Made by a program: the position numbers and the translations under genes
The notes under the pieces: model-generated
Seen by the model: the letters and a program-made list of their open reading frames with translations, nothing else
Told to the model about the DNA's origin: nothing
Databases searched by the model: none
Part shown: positions 1 through 9,325 of the stretch, piece by piece
Layout: every line of letters starts with the position of its first letter
Numbering within the stretch: position 1 is the first letter of the stretch
Origin: Spirulina subsalsa PCC 9445
GTDB lineage: Bacteria; Cyanobacteriota; Cyanobacteriia; Cyanobacteriales; Spirulinaceae
Length of the DNA stretch: 64,000 nucleotides
NCBI RefSeq assembly: GCF_000314005.1
Contig: NZ_JH980292.1
Span: 3,570,121-3,634,120, forward strand
Reading direction: 5' to 3'

Positions 1-614
1 AGGCGATCGCGTAAATCCGGATGCCAGAGATCCCCCCAATCTTGGGGAGTCCATTTTAGCGACCTCAGAGCATCTTGATGATAAGCAATTAAAGTATTCC
101 CCCACCGATAGGGTGCGCCCCAAATCTCCCCTTGTCCATCATAATGACCCTCTCCATTGCGTCTCACCACATTTTGCCAAGGCGTGGGCAGATTGTCCCA
201 GCCTTGCCACTGTTCCACCTCACGGAAGGGTTGAATAAAATTCTGTTTAATGGCCGATTTGAGCCAAACATCCCCCAAACTGACCAAATTGGCGGGACTG
301 GGGAGCGGTTTCCCCACCACAGGAATCTGATTCCACCAAGGTTGATTCACTTCCTCCCCTTGGGCGATAGTCTGCCAAGTTTTCAACAAGTCAAAGATTT
401 GGGCTAATTGGGCTTCTGGCACCACGGCCAAACGATTGCCCGTCGGTAAACTTTTGCGAAACTGCCCAATTAAGCGCAGAGGCAAAGAACGATTTAAGAG
501 TTGAATCCGCAACGTTAAGGCATTATCTGCCCCACACCCTGTTAGGATCGGGGCAAGAGCCGCCCCTGCACTGAAGGCCACACTATGACGTAAAAAACCG
601 CGACGAGTAATCAT
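1..614 (-). CDS. Extracellular solute-binding lipoprotein (PotD-like), 3' part cut by window edge
   Basis: Read on the minus strand from the ATG at 614, this frame stays open to the window edge (204 codons seen). The N-terminus carries a twin-arginine motif (RRGFLR, residues 4-9), a hydrophobic stretch and a lipobox LTGC with Cys27, so it should be a Tat-exported lipoprotein. The following sequence, with tryptophan-rich segments and an APYRWGN-type motif, resembles spermidine/putrescine-type periplasmic binding proteins of ABC importers. The C-terminal half lies outside the window, so ligand and transporter partners cannot be seen. The divergent neighbour is the DUF4330 gene. Family assignment is by pattern recognition; a general solute-binding fold is surer than polyamine specificity. 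Confidence 0.7.
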   Translation of the reverse strand, partial: MITRRGFLRHSVAFSAGAALAPILTGCGADNALTLRIQLLNRSLPLRLIGQFRKSLPTGNRLAVVPEAQLAQIFDLLKTWQTIAQGEEVNQPWWNQIPVVGKPLPSPANLVSLGDVWLKSAIKQNFIQPFREVEQWQGWDNLPTPWQNVVRRNGEGHYDGQGEIWGAPYRWGNTLIAYHQDALRSLKWTPQDWGDLWHPDLRDR

Positions 615-821
615 AAAGTACAATCGGAAACATTTCGGATGGCTTTCACCATATTAATTGGAAGGCAGAGGCAATTTTTGAGCATCTGAGGGAAAACAAA
701 ACCCCTAGCCAAGCTTAGGCCTGCGGCAGGCTTCGCCAACAGCGAGGGCTGGAGTCCTGCGAAGATTCCCGATAGGATTGCTATATAATCTTTAGGTTTA
801 GCGTTCAAGACTCAATGCTCC

Positions 822-1346
822 ATGAATATTCTAGATTCCAAAGGTCGTTTATTCGGTAAACTCAGCATCCTCGATTTTGGGGCGGCTGTGGTGATTTTAC
901 TGGTCATTATTGGCATTTTCTTCATCCCCGGCAGTCCTAGTCCTTTGGCACAAGGGGGAAGTGGTCAACCCATTGAAGTGGATGTCATTGTGCGGGGGTT
1001 AAGTGTCCGGAATCCCCTAGACTTTATTGAAACATTAGCCGCTAAGGAAAGCACCAATATTGTCTTACGAAATCAACCCAGTGGTTCCGCAGAAATCAAG
1101 AGCGTTACGCCCCTAGAACGACAAGTTGTTATCCCTCAGCCCGATGGTTCCGCCGCCGCTCTACCAGACCCCCGACCTTTTGAATATAGTGCAGATATGA
1201 TAATTACCTTGGGCGGGAATGCACAAATAACGTCCAATGGTCCGGTTTTGGGAAATAGTCAGGTAAAAGTGGGAACTCCTATTGAATTGGATGCGCCAGA
1301 ATACAATTTTCGCGGCACGGTGATTGAAGTCCGAATTTTGGACTAG
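822..1346 (+). CDS. DUF4330 family membrane-anchored protein
   Basis: This is a 174-residue protein with one membrane segment at about residues 17-36, after a short cytoplasmic MNILDSKGRLFGKLSILDFG start. A predicted soluble domain follows, rich in beta strands and glycine. That N-terminal pattern matches the DUF4330 family found widely in cyanobacteria, and the length is normal. The function is unknown; membrane anchoring with most of the protein outside the cytoplasm is inferred from the single hydrophobic helix. It lies about 80 bp upstream of thiG in the same direction, so co-transcription is possible, but there is no known functional link to thiamine synthesis. Confidence 0.75.
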   Translation: MNILDSKGRLFGKLSILDFGAAVVILLVIIGIFFIPGSPSPLAQGGSGQPIEVDVIVRGLSVRNPLDFIETLAAKESTNIVLRNQPSGSAEIKSVTPLERQVVIPQPDGSAAALPDPRPFEYSADMIITLGGNAQITSNGPVLGNSQVKVGTPIELDAPEYNFRGTVIEVRILD

Positions 1347-1428
1347 GGAATCAATTGCCCATTCCCTATTCCCCACGCCCGACTGTACAATAGCTAATTG
1401 CATGATCCGTATTCGGACTTAGAAAATT

Positions 1429-2271
1429 ATGTCATCTGCGAGTACCCTAAACCCCCAACCTACAGAACTCTCTACGTTTACCGATCAATCTTTAGTGATT
1501 GCTGGGCGCACCTTTAGCTCCCGCTTGATGACGGGGACGGGGAAATATCCCAGTTTAGAAGTGATGCAGCAAAGTATCGCGGCCAGTGGCTGTGAAATTG
1601 TTACGGTTGCTGTGCGACGAGTCCAAACCCAGGCCCCCGGTCATGAAGGCTTGGCCGAGGCTATTGATTGGGGCAAAATTTGGATGTTGCCCAATACCGC
1701 AGGCTGTAAAACGGCGGAGGAGGCGGTGCGGGTAGCCCGTTTGGGGCGAGAAATGGCGAAGTTATTGGGTCAGGAGGACAATAATTTCATCAAGTTGGAA
1801 GTCATCCCTGATGCCAAGTATCTGTTACCGGATCCCATCGGCACTCTAGAAGCCGCCCAACAGCTAGTTAAGGAAGGTTTTGCTGTTTTACCCTACATTA
1901 ACGCTGACCCCCTGTTAGCGCGCCATCTAGAGGACGCTGGCTGTGTTACGGTGATGCCGCTAGGTTCTCCCATTGGGTCCGGGATGGGGATTCGCAATAT
2001 TGATAATATTCGCATTATTGTTGAGCAGGCTAAAATCCCGGTGGTGGTAGATGCGGGGATTGGAACTCCGAGTGAGGCGGCGGCGGCGATGGAGTTGGGG
2101 GCGGATGCGTTATTAATTAATAGTGCGATCGCCTTAGCACAAAATCCCGTCTTTATGGCCGAAGCAATGGGACAAGCCACCCGCGCCGGACGCTTGGCCT
2201 ACCTCGCCGGACGCATCCCCTGTAAAGCCTACGCCAGCGCAAGTTCACCCCTCACCGGGACAATTGTTTAA
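1429..2271 (+). CDS. thiG: Thiazole synthase ThiG
   Basis: ThiG forms the thiazole ring of thiamine from 1-deoxy-D-xylulose 5-phosphate, dehydroglycine and ThiS thiocarboxylate in the cytoplasm. The 280-residue protein has the family's TIM-barrel motifs: GTGKY near residue 36, PNTAGC near 88, the IKLEV segment with the presumed Schiff-base Lys122, the phosphate-binding VDAGIG, and [11 protein letters not shown] near the end. Length is slightly above the usual 255-265 because of an extra roughly 20-residue N-terminus. No thiS, thiO or thiE is adjacent, so the rest of the pathway must be elsewhere. I see no obvious TPP riboswitch upstream. Confidence 0.95.
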   Translation: MSSASTLNPQPTELSTFTDQSLVIAGRTFSSRLMTGTGKYPSLEVMQQSIAASGCEIVTVAVRRVQTQAPGHEGLAEAIDWGKIWMLPNTAGCKTAEEAVRVARLGREMAKLLGQEDNNFIKLEVIPDAKYLLPDPIGTLEAAQQLVKEGFAVLPYINADPLLARHLEDAGCVTVMPLGSPIGSGMGIRNIDNIRIIVEQAKIPVVVDAGIGTPSEAAAAMELGADALLINSAIALAQNPVFMAEAMGQATRAGRLAYLAGRIPCKAYASASSPLTGTIV

Positions 2272-2394
2272 GGCCAGAGGTTGCATTTGTCCTCTTTTGC
2301 GTTACAATCAATGTAAAGATTTGTTACGCATAACAAAACTGCTCTAAACTGCCCCAAAATGGCGGAATTTGACGTAGACAAGAGGTTTTAACAA

Positions 2395-2565
2395 ATGCCC
2401 TATACCCAAGAAGAAGGCGGCCGGCTCAACAACTTTGCAGCAGAACCTAAAATGTATGTTGCTGAACCTCCTTCCAAGAAAGAACAACGAAACTATATCA
2501 TTGCGGGTGCTGCCGCATTGGCCTTAGTCTCTGGTGTAATTTTTATTGCTTTCTCTATTTCTTAG
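2395..2565 (+). CDS. psb34: Psb34 (ssl1498 family) photosystem II assembly protein
   Basis: This 56-codon gene encodes a small protein that starts MPYTQEEGGRLNNFA and ends in one membrane helix at about residues 34-54. It matches the ssl1498 family of cyanobacterial light-harvesting-like proteins, now named Psb34. Psb34 binds CP47 in photosystem II assembly intermediates in thylakoid membranes. The conserved N-terminal EEGGRLNNFA motif and the helix position support the call. It is a single-gene unit: a 120-bp leader precedes it and a strong terminator hairpin follows at 2612-2639. Confidence 0.85.
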   Translation: MPYTQEEGGRLNNFAAEPKMYVAEPPSKKEQRNYIIAGAAALALVSGVIFIAFSIS

Positions 2566-2611
2566 GCAATCATTCCCTAGGTTATTAAGATTCTAACTTC
2601 AATCTCGCGAC

Positions 2612-2639
2612 AAGGGCGTATATATACGCCCTTATTTTT
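2612..2639 (+). terminator. Intrinsic terminator after psb34
   Basis: A perfect 9-bp stem (AAGGGCGTA at 2612-2620 with TACGCCCTT at 2625-2633), a TATA loop and an ATTTTT tail 47 bp after the psb34 stop form a classic Rho-independent terminator. Confidence 0.85.
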
Positions 2640-2667
2640 GTTCAATCTAGGATGATTTTTGCTGAAT

Positions 2668-3195
2668 ATGAGAAAGGTTGAAGTGGTGGCTTATAATCCC
2701 CAATGGGGGGAAATGTTTGTGGCAGAAGCTGAACACATTGCCTCGGTATTGGGGGCGAATATTGTAGCGATTCATCATATGGGTAGCACGGCCATTCCGG
2801 GGATTCATGCTAAACCGATTATTGATCTCTTGGTAGAAGTGCAGGATATTGAGCAAGTGGATGAATATAATGCCGCGATGGAGAGAATGGGTTATCAAGC
2901 TATGGGAGAATTTGGGATTGCTACTCGTCGATATTTTCCCAAGGAGAATTTAGAGGGAGTGCGTACTCATCATGTCCATATTTTTCCGGCAGGTTCAGAA
3001 CAGGTGAAACGTCATCTCATGTTTAGAGATTATTTAATAAGTCACCCAGAAGATGCACAGGTTTATAGTAAACTTAAGCAAGATTTAGCGCAACAGTATC
3101 CTACAGATATTGAAAAATATATGGACGGAAAAGATGGGTTAATTAAAATTCTTGAACAAAAGGCAAGGGACTATTTTAAAGGGGAGCAATTATGA
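2668..3195 (+). CDS. GrpB family nucleotidyltransferase-like protein
   Basis: The 175-residue protein has the GrpB family pattern: YNPQWGEMF near the start, the core IHHMGSTAIPGIHAKPIIDLLVEV with a GS..IPG...KPIID motif as in the nucleotidyltransferase fold, and a C-terminal VHIFPAG...HLMFRDYLISHPEDA segment. The family is UPF0157/GrpB; its reaction in bacteria is not established, although some members have been linked to coenzyme A or nucleotide metabolism. I chose ATG 2668 over an in-frame TTG at 2659. Its stop overlaps the ATG of the next gene (ATGA), so the two are translationally coupled. Confidence 0.85.
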   Translation: MRKVEVVAYNPQWGEMFVAEAEHIASVLGANIVAIHHMGSTAIPGIHAKPIIDLLVEVQDIEQVDEYNAAMERMGYQAMGEFGIATRRYFPKENLEGVRTHHVHIFPAGSEQVKRHLMFRDYLISHPEDAQVYSKLKQDLAQQYPTDIEKYMDGKDGLIKILEQKARDYFKGEQL

Positions 3196-3737
3196 GAAAA
3201 AAAATCATTGTATTTTTATCGGGAATGTTGGTGTTTTTGACGGCTTGTACATCGGGGGTAGGTAATTTACAGACTTATGTTTCAGCTAATCAAGGCTATG
3301 AGTTTAAGTATCCTAACGGTTGGGTGCAGGTGACGGTTGAGGAGGCATCTGAGGGGGTGGATGTGGTGTTCCGGGATATTGTAGAACACAGTGAGAATTT
3401 AAGTCTAATTATTAGTGATGTTCCCCCGGATAAAACCTTGAGAGAGTTGGGGACTCCTTCTGAGGTGGGGTATCGTTTTTTGAAGGTAACGAATCAAAGA
3501 AATTTAGAGCGGGAGGTGGAGTTAATTAGTGCGGAGTTAGAAAAAGTCGAAAAAAATACTTACTATATTTTAGAATATGCGGTGACTTTTGCCAATCAAC
3601 AGAAACGTCATAATATTGCAAGTGTTGCTGTCAGTCATGGCAAGTTATTCACGTTTAATTTATCGACGGTTGAGAGACGTTGGTCCCAAGTGAAAGGGGT
3701 ATTTAATGCGGTGGTTCGCTCTTTTGTGGTTTACTGA
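3192..3737 (+). CDS. PsbP-family (CyanoP-like) lipoprotein
   Basis: The 181-residue protein begins with a lipoprotein signal (KK, hydrophobic run, LTAC lipobox with Cys19). The mature part fits the PsbP fold: YVSANQGYEFKYPNGW near residues 29-44, VVFRDIVEHSENLSLIISDV in the middle and YYILEYAV near 133. In cyanobacteria this lipid-anchored lumenal protein is a photosystem II assembly factor rather than a stoichiometric oxygen-evolving subunit. The length is close to Synechocystis CyanoP. It starts inside the stop codon of the GrpB-like gene, an unexpected pairing with no known functional link. Confidence 0.85.
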   Translation: MRKKIIVFLSGMLVFLTACTSGVGNLQTYVSANQGYEFKYPNGWVQVTVEEASEGVDVVFRDIVEHSENLSLIISDVPPDKTLRELGTPSEVGYRFLKVTNQRNLEREVELISAELEKVEKNTYYILEYAVTFANQQKRHNIASVAVSHGKLFTFNLSTVERRWSQVKGVFNAVVRSFVVY

Positions 3738-3805
3738 GGGACGGGAAGATAAAATGATCTTGAATATCCCTTTTTCTTATTGTGCACATTAGAAACTTAG
3801 TCCCT

Positions 3806-4393
3806 ATGTCTCCTCGTTTTGTTTTAGGTTCTGCGTCTCCGGCTCGTTTACAATTGTTGCAACAGGTAGGAATTCAGGCGATCGCACAAAAAAGCGGTTT
3901 TGATGAGTCCTTGGTGCAGTGCGAGGATCCGGTAGAATTGGTGAACACCCTCGCAGAACGCAAAGCCGAAATCGTCGCCCCCCAGTTTCCCGATGCCTTA
4001 GTATTAGGGTGTGACTCTGTGTTATCCGTGGCTGGGGAGATTCACGGGAAACCGGAATCAACGGAAGAGGCGATCGCACGGTGGCAGAAAATGCGCGGCA
4101 ACACCGGAATCCTCTACACTGGACACGCTTTATTACACCACCAGAAACAGCAGAAAATGGTTCGGTGTGGTCAAACGATTGTTCATTTTGCTGATATTAG
4201 CGATCGCATTATTGAGGCCTACGTTGCTACAGGAGAACCCATGAACTGTGCAGGTTGTTTTGCCATTGATGGTCAAGGGGGGTTATTTGTAGAGAAACTA
4301 GAAGGCTGTCACAGTAACGTGATTGGCTTAAGTTTACCCCTGCTGCACCAGATGCTCAACCACCTCGGTTATAGCATTACCGAATTTTGGTGA
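3806..4393 (+). CDS. Maf family nucleotide pyrophosphatase
   Basis: From ATG 3806 this is a 195-residue protein. It shows the Maf signature SASPAR at residues 9-14, the LGCDSV motif with the presumed catalytic Asp70, and GKPES. Maf proteins hydrolyse non-canonical or modified NTPs to NMP and pyrophosphate in the cytoplasm and were first linked to septum formation. An upstream GTG at 3782 would add eight residues before the conserved start and is less likely. Substrate specificity (dTTP/UTP versus m7GTP type) cannot be read with certainty. It precedes the large acidic repeat gene by about 175 bp. Confidence 0.9.
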   Translation: MSPRFVLGSASPARLQLLQQVGIQAIAQKSGFDESLVQCEDPVELVNTLAERKAEIVAPQFPDALVLGCDSVLSVAGEIHGKPESTEEAIARWQKMRGNTGILYTGHALLHHQKQQKMVRCGQTIVHFADISDRIIEAYVATGEPMNCAGCFAIDGQGGLFVEKLEGCHSNVIGLSLPLLHQMLNHLGYSITEFW

Positions 4394-4568
4394 AGCTGGC
4401 TCCCCTCTCCCGAAAAACTTGATCGATCCCCCTCAATTGTGGGTACACTGTCGAGATGAGGAGACGATCCGAGAGTTGGGAAGGGTTGCCAAACCATTGG
4501 ATTCTGGCAGCGACTAAAACACCATCCCAACAACCGGACAAACTCCCCACAGCAGGAGGAAAAGGGTG

Positions 4569-7500
4569 ATGCCATTAAGTGACGAATTTAAAAAGGCCTT
4601 ACAAGAAGGCAAAATTCAAGAAGCCTTTGTTTTAGCCTTAAGTCGAGCCGTTGAGTTGAATATTACCACTTGGGTCGCCACCTCCGAAGACGATCCCGAT
4701 CCCACCATCTCAGCCAGTCATCTTAAACCCGGAGATCGTCTGCGAACTCACATCAACCTAATTCAAGGAGACATCGAGAACGAAATAGGCGATCGCTTCG
4801 TCCAAGATTCAGCCTACCAAGAACTCCGGCGCTTCCACTTCGACCAAGCCATTGAAGGCAATCACATTATCAGCCAAAATATCCAATCCCTGCAACAACT
4901 TTTTACCGTCCTCCATGCCATCCAACACCCCAACGTTGCTCCCCTCCCCTTACTAGAAGACGTTCCCCCACCCCTTCCCATCCCCCCAGAAGAACCCACC
5001 CTAGAAAACGTCCCCCAAAGCCCAGAAAACGCTCTAGAAGCCCCCCCAGAACCCATTTCTGAACAGGAGGTCATTAGCCCCCTTTTCCCCTCCCTGCACC
5101 CCGAAATCCCAGACCCAGTAACACCAGAAATTGCAGAACTTGCCCCCGAAGAGACAGCACCCCCAGATCGTGAAACAGCCAGTCCTGTTGTCCCCACCCC
5201 CGACAGCACAGAACCGGACTTTGAACAAGACTTTCTCGATCCTCCGGCACTCGAAACCCCTTGGCATGACGAACAGACCCCCGACATAGACCGCCTACAA
5301 GCCCCCCCAGAAGTCCTAGACACCCCCTCTGACGACCAAGACATCTCCCCCCACATTATCAACCTAGACCCCCTTGTTGAGCCGGAAAACCTGCTTACAG
5401 AATCCGCTCCCCACCAAGAACTAGAAATTGAAGACTGGGAATCCTCCAGCTTAGAAACCCCGGATATCTTAGCGCCAGATCCTACCATCAACCAAGACCT
5501 TGTAGACCTCAACGCTCCCGTTGTTCCGCCATCAGACCCCTTAAATCTCGATAATTTTGTTTCTGATCCTACGGCCGACGAGGAGAAAAGTCCTCTCCCA
5601 ACGGAAGAGTTTAGCCAACTCACCAATCCCTCTACTTCCACAGAACTTTTAGAAATTGAGGATTGGGATATTGCTTCGTCTATTGTTGAGGAAAAAGCCG
5701 AAGATTTGGAGGAGATAAAGCCCGTAGAACTTGCGGAAATTGATGATTCAGAATGGGATGAGTTTGCCTTAGATTCGTCGCCGTTTGAAGCTACTCCTGA
5801 CTTGGAAATTGTCGAAGATAGTTCTGAGATGGAGGAAGACGAGGAAGAGTGGGGAGATTTCTTAGAATTTACAGAAGACACGGAAGCAACTCCCAGTTTA
5901 GAAATCCCAGAAACTCCTGTGAGTGAGGAAGAGTGGGGAGATTTTGCTTTAGAAAATGATGCGGAAGCAACTCCTAGTTTAGAACTCCCAGAAACTCCTG
6001 TAGAGGAGGAAGAGTGGGGAGATTTTGCTTTAGAAGATGATGCGGAAGCAACTCCTAGTTTAGAAATCCCAGAAACTCCTGTAGAGGAGGAAGAGTGGGG
6101 AGATTTTGCTTTAGAAAATGATGCGGAAGCAACTCCTAGTTTAGAACTCCCAGAAACTCCTGTAGAGGAGGAAGAGTGGGGAGATTTTGCTGTAGGAGAT
6201 GATGCGGAAGCAACTCCTAGTTTAGAACTCCCAGAAACTCCTGTAGAGGAGGAAGAGTGGGGAGATTTTGCTTTAGAAGATGATGCGGAAGCAACTCCTA
6301 GTTTAGAACTCCCAGAAACTCCTGTGAGTGAGGAAGAGTGGGGAGATTTTGCTTTAGGAGATGATGCGGAAGCAACTCCTAGTTTAGAACTCCCAGAAAC
6401 TCCTGTGAGTGAGGAAGAGTGGGGAGATTTTTCTTTAGGAGATGATGCGGAAGCAACTCCTAGTTTAGAACTCCCAGAAACTCCTGTAGAGGAGGAAGAG
6501 TGGGGAGATTTTTCTTTAGGAGATGATGCGGAAGCAACTCCTAGTTTAGAACTCCCAGAAACTCCTGTGAGTGAGGAAGAGTGGGGAGATTTTGCTTTAG
6601 AAAATGATGCGGAAGCAACTCCTAGTTTAGAAATCCCAGAAACTCCTGTAGAGGAGGAAGAGTGGGGAGATTTTTCTGTAGGAGATGATGCGGAAGCAAC
6701 TCCTAGTTTAGAACTCCCAGAAACTCCTGTAGAGGAGGAAGAGTGGGGAGATTTTGCTGTAGGAGATGATGCGGAAGCAACTCCTAGTTTAGAACTCCCA
6801 GAAACTCCTGTAGAGGAGGAAGAGTGGGGAGATTTTGCTGTAGGAGATGATGCGGAAGCAACTCCTAGTTTAGAACTCCCAGAAACTCCTGTAGAGGAGG
6901 AAGAGTGGGGAGATTTTTCTTTAGAAGATAGCGAAGACATTAACCCATTTTTAAGTCAAGGAGACGAATTGTTAGAAGATGATGATTTCTTGACCTCATT
7001 AGACACATCTGAAGAGTCAAAACTTGAAGAATGGGAAGATTTTGGACTAGAGGAAGAAAAGGAATCTATTCCTAGTTTGGAGACTCCTGTCAGCGAGGAG
7101 GAATGGGGTAATATTGAGCTAGAGGAAACGGAAAACGTTGCTGCTGATTCTTCTTCTCCCCCTTGGAAAAGTGTCAGAAAAGAGTTGATTGAAGAACCAA
7201 AAACTTCAGAAAAATGGGATGATTTTGTAGGAGAAGATGAGTCGAAGGACTCTATCCCTAATTTAGACGTGACAGATTCAGATATTCCCACTTTAAGCGG
7301 GTTAAGTTTCGATACAGAAAGCGGGATCGAGGATGATTTTATTGAGGAGTTAAATCCTAATTTACTGTCAGACGATGAGGAAGACTGGGATGATTTTATG
7401 CAGTTTATTGAGGAAGATTTAGAACAACCTCCTGCGGTGTCATCTCCTCCACCTTCCCCAAAGGATGTAACCTCTTCAGACTTTTTGGGTTTAGAAGAGG

Positions 7501-8018
7501 AAACCCCGAGTCAAATTGATCCCCAGACTAACACATCTGGGGACAGTCCAGAAACTTGGGGAAATTGGTTCAGTGATGAGAATAACGATGAGTTTGTAGA
7601 TATTTCAGACACGGCAGCAGAAACAGAATTAGATCCCTTTACATTGCCTGAGTTAGACTCAGAAGAGTTGAATGTTTTGGTAGAGGAGGATTGGGAAGAA
7701 TTTACGGTGGATGAACTACAACCTTATCCCCAACTGGATGATATGAGTTTTGATCTGGAATCTTTGGATGTAGAAGCATTCAGTGAAGTAAAACAGGAGT
7801 CTAGTATTCCAGAATTGTCCCCGTCTGTGGTACCGTCAGAAGAACCTGTAGAAGAATGGGATGAGGATTTGTTTGGGGATTCTTTCACGGATAATTCTTT
7901 GGAAAAAGACTTATTAATGATGGAGGAGGATTTATGGCAAGGGATGTCAGGGACTGATATTCACCATAAAAAGAAAGGGACGAAAAAACCCCTTTTTCCC
8001 ACAGATACGGATCATTAA
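4569..8018 (+). CDS. Large acidic repeat protein (13 x 27-residue repeats), unknown function
   Basis: The frame encodes about 1149 residues from ATG 4569, preceded by a good GGAGG ribosome-binding site; the GTG three bases upstream is less likely. Residues 1-120 form a folded-looking domain (DEFKKALQEGKIQEAFVLALSRA and following helices). A Pro/Glu-rich low-complexity stretch follows, then 13 near-identical 27-residue repeats with the core EATPSLELPETPVEEEEWGDF at DNA 5875-6927. More diverged acidic WxDF-type modules continue to the C-terminus. Composition is extremely rich in Glu and Asp with regularly spaced Trp, and there is no signal peptide or membrane segment. I do not recognise a function; disordered scaffold or cation/protein binding is only a guess. 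The following gene starts 21 bp downstream. Confidence 0.85.
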   Translation: MPLSDEFKKALQEGKIQEAFVLALSRAVELNITTWVATSEDDPDPTISASHLKPGDRLRTHINLIQGDIENEIGDRFVQDSAYQELRRFHFDQAIEGNHIISQNIQSLQQLFTVLHAIQHPNVAPLPLLEDVPPPLPIPPEEPTLENVPQSPENALEAPPEPISEQEVISPLFPSLHPEIPDPVTPEIAELAPEETAPPDRETASPVVPTPDSTEPDFEQDFLDPPALETPWHDEQTPDIDRLQAPPEVLDTPSDDQDISPHIINLDPLVEPENLLTESAPHQELEIEDWESSSLETPDILAPDPTINQDLVDLNAPVVPPSDPLNLDNFVSDPTADEEKSPLPTEEFSQLTNPSTSTELLEIEDWDIASSIVEEKAEDLEEIKPVELAEIDDSEWDEFALDSSPFEATPDLEIVEDSSEMEEDEEEWGDFLEFTEDTEATPSLEIPETPVSEEEWGDFALENDAEATPSLELPETPVEEEEWGDFALEDDAEATPSLEIPETPVEEEEWGDFALENDAEATPSLELPETPVEEEEWGDFAVGDDAEATPSLELPETPVEEEEWGDFALEDDAEATPSLELPETPVSEEEWGDFALGDDAEATPSLELPETPVSEEEWGDFSLGDDAEATPSLELPETPVEEEEWGDFSLGDDAEATPSLELPETPVSEEEWGDFALENDAEATPSLEIPETPVEEEEWGDFSVGDDAEATPSLELPETPVEEEEWGDFAVGDDAEATPSLELPETPVEEEEWGDFAVGDDAEATPSLELPETPVEEEEWGDFSLEDSEDINPFLSQGDELLEDDDFLTSLDTSEESKLEEWEDFGLEEEKESIPSLETPVSEEEWGNIELEETENVAADSSSPPWKSVRKELIEEPKTSEKWDDFVGEDESKDSIPNLDVTDSDIPTLSGLSFDTESGIEDDFIEELNPNLLSDDEEDWDDFMQFIEEDLEQPPAVSSPPPSPKDVTSSDFLGLEEETPSQIDPQTNTSGDSPETWGNWFSDENNDEFVDISDTAAETELDPFTLPELDSEELNVLVEEDWEEFTVDELQPYPQLDDMSFDLESLDVEAFSEVKQESSIPELSPSVVPSEEPVEEWDEDLFGDSFTDNSLEKDLLMMEEDLWQGMSGTDIHHKKKGTKKPLFPTDTDH
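5875..6927 (+). repeat. 81-bp coding tandem repeat, 13 copies
   Basis: Thirteen head-to-tail 81-bp units keep the reading frame of the acidic protein. The copies differ at only a few positions: EIP or ELP, PVEE or PVSE, and the linkers ALEN, ALED, AVGD, SLGD or SVGD. These variants are shuffled along the array rather than graded, which points to unequal exchange or gene conversion. Array length is probably polymorphic among strains. Confidence 0.9.
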
Positions 8019-8039
8019 ATTCACTGACGGAGGCTAATT

Positions 8040-8894
8040 TTGGTTCTTAATTCAAATTCTACGGCATCGGAACAGGTTGTTCACGGGGAAGCGCCTGCAC
8101 AGTCATCTCTTCCCAAGATTTTAACTCCTCCGGATCAGGGGGTGGAAGATTTTGTCCAGTCTTTACAGGATGTATTAACGGATATTACGGCACTCGAAAT
8201 TAATACAATGGTGGTAGAACGGATTACGGGGGATAAGTTTATCCCGTGGGATGCCTATTGTGATTTGTACCGTGTGGATCATCAATCGGTTTATAGTGTG
8301 AATGTTCATGAGTCGTTGCGCGATCGCTACCTAACCCTACGACGAGACTTAGAAATTGAGTATGCTTTACTACGCAGTGATCCCACGTCGGAATTCTTTG
8401 ATCCCGAGGCCATGTCTCCCCAGCAACCGAAATGGCAAATGCTAACGGCCGCGAATTTGGAAAACCTCCCCCCGACTCAACTCCCGGATCCTTTTGCGGC
8501 AACTTATCCCCAAGAACGTCTACAGATTCAAAAACTATTAAGTAATGGTCGTTTTCTGCGTGCTTTGCGCAAAATGACCGAATTAAAAGCTAGTTTAGAT
8601 TGTCGGAATCAAGCGTTATTGCGTCTACAACATCAATATCCTACCCAAACCCCTAAAGCAATTGAGCGAGCAGTTAGAACCGATTTAATCTATGCTCAGT
8701 CCGTGATTCAATTGGATGGGGATGTGATGAACCGTTACAGTGCGGACATTTTGGATCATCCCCAACGGGAGGTTTTGTTACAACTCCATCAAGAAAGTGT
8801 GAGCGCTAGTGCGAGGGAGTGGCGGAGTTTACTAGAGTTTCTGGTGGATTTACTCCAGAAACATTTGCTGGGGGGAGGAAAACGGAAGTTTTAG
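8040..8894 (+). CDS. Conserved hypothetical protein, partner of the acidic repeat gene
   Basis: This 284-residue soluble protein starts at TTG 8040 with GGAGG seven bases upstream; the next in-frame Met is over 50 residues in. The region after residue 30 (VEDFVQSLQDVLTDITALEINTMVVERITG) looks helical, as does the C-terminal third, which is rich in Leu, Arg and Gln. There are no membrane segments or catalytic motifs I recognise. It lies 21 bp after the acidic repeat gene and is probably co-transcribed, so the two proteins may work together. I cannot assign a family beyond a cyanobacterial conserved hypothetical. Confidence 0.75.
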   Translation: MVLNSNSTASEQVVHGEAPAQSSLPKILTPPDQGVEDFVQSLQDVLTDITALEINTMVVERITGDKFIPWDAYCDLYRVDHQSVYSVNVHESLRDRYLTLRRDLEIEYALLRSDPTSEFFDPEAMSPQQPKWQMLTAANLENLPPTQLPDPFAATYPQERLQIQKLLSNGRFLRALRKMTELKASLDCRNQALLRLQHQYPTQTPKAIERAVRTDLIYAQSVIQLDGDVMNRYSADILDHPQREVLLQLHQESVSASAREWRSLLEFLVDLLQKHLLGGGKRKF

Positions 8895-8956
8895 CCGAAT
8901 GTGTCCAGAACGAGGGGACAACGGTAAAATAACCCTAGGTTTTTAGATGATGCTTT

Positions 8957-9307
8957 ATGCAGAATACTCGTTTTAATACGATTCTTGATGAAGTTGGCGA
9001 TCGCACCGTCCAGTTAATCAATAACCCGTGGCGGCGTGTTTCTATTGTATTTATTGGCTTACTGGTGGGGTTTTTTCTCGGCAGCGCTATCCCCAGCACC
9101 ACCGGACAAATGTCCATCTGGGACGTTCCGGCGGCCGCCGTTGTTATGTTAATCATTGAAGGACTGAGCCGTTTTATCTACAGTCGGAGTCGTTTAGTCC
9201 GGTCTGGGATTACCGCCAGACGCACGTTTTTCCTTGATGCTGTCAATTCAATCAAAATGGGTATGACCTACGGTTTATTTTTGGAAGCGTTCAAACTCAA
9301 TTCTTGA
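8957..9307 (+). CDS. ycf20: Ycf20-like protein (DUF565)
   Basis: The 116-residue membrane protein shows the DUF565/Ycf20 pattern: NTRFNTILDEVGDR at the start, a helix VSIVFIGLLVGFFLGSAIPS near residues 28-47, a second hydrophobic segment with AAAVVMLIIEGLSRFIYSR, and a C-terminal NSIKMGMTYGLFLEAFKLNS. Ycf20 is encoded in algal plastids; its plant homologues affect non-photochemical quenching, but no biochemical activity is settled. The glycerate kinase gene follows in the same direction almost immediately, suggesting co-transcription. Confidence 0.85.
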   Translation: MQNTRFNTILDEVGDRTVQLINNPWRRVSIVFIGLLVGFFLGSAIPSTTGQMSIWDVPAAAVVMLIIEGLSRFIYSRSRLVRSGITARRTFFLDAVNSIKMGMTYGLFLEAFKLNS

Positions 9308-9325
9308 TTGTGCAGAGCAACCCCT

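Noticed and set aside
132-407. Plus-strand 91-residue frame near the left edge
   Set aside because: It overlaps the minus-strand solute-binding lipoprotein, which has a Tat signal, a lipobox and a family-like sequence; the plus frame resembles nothing.
4862-6940. 692-residue frame on the minus strand opposite the acidic repeat gene
   Set aside because: It is a Ser-rich mirror of the 81-bp repeat; the repeat length is a multiple of three, so the opposite frame stays open by construction. It has no independent start signal or recognisable domain.
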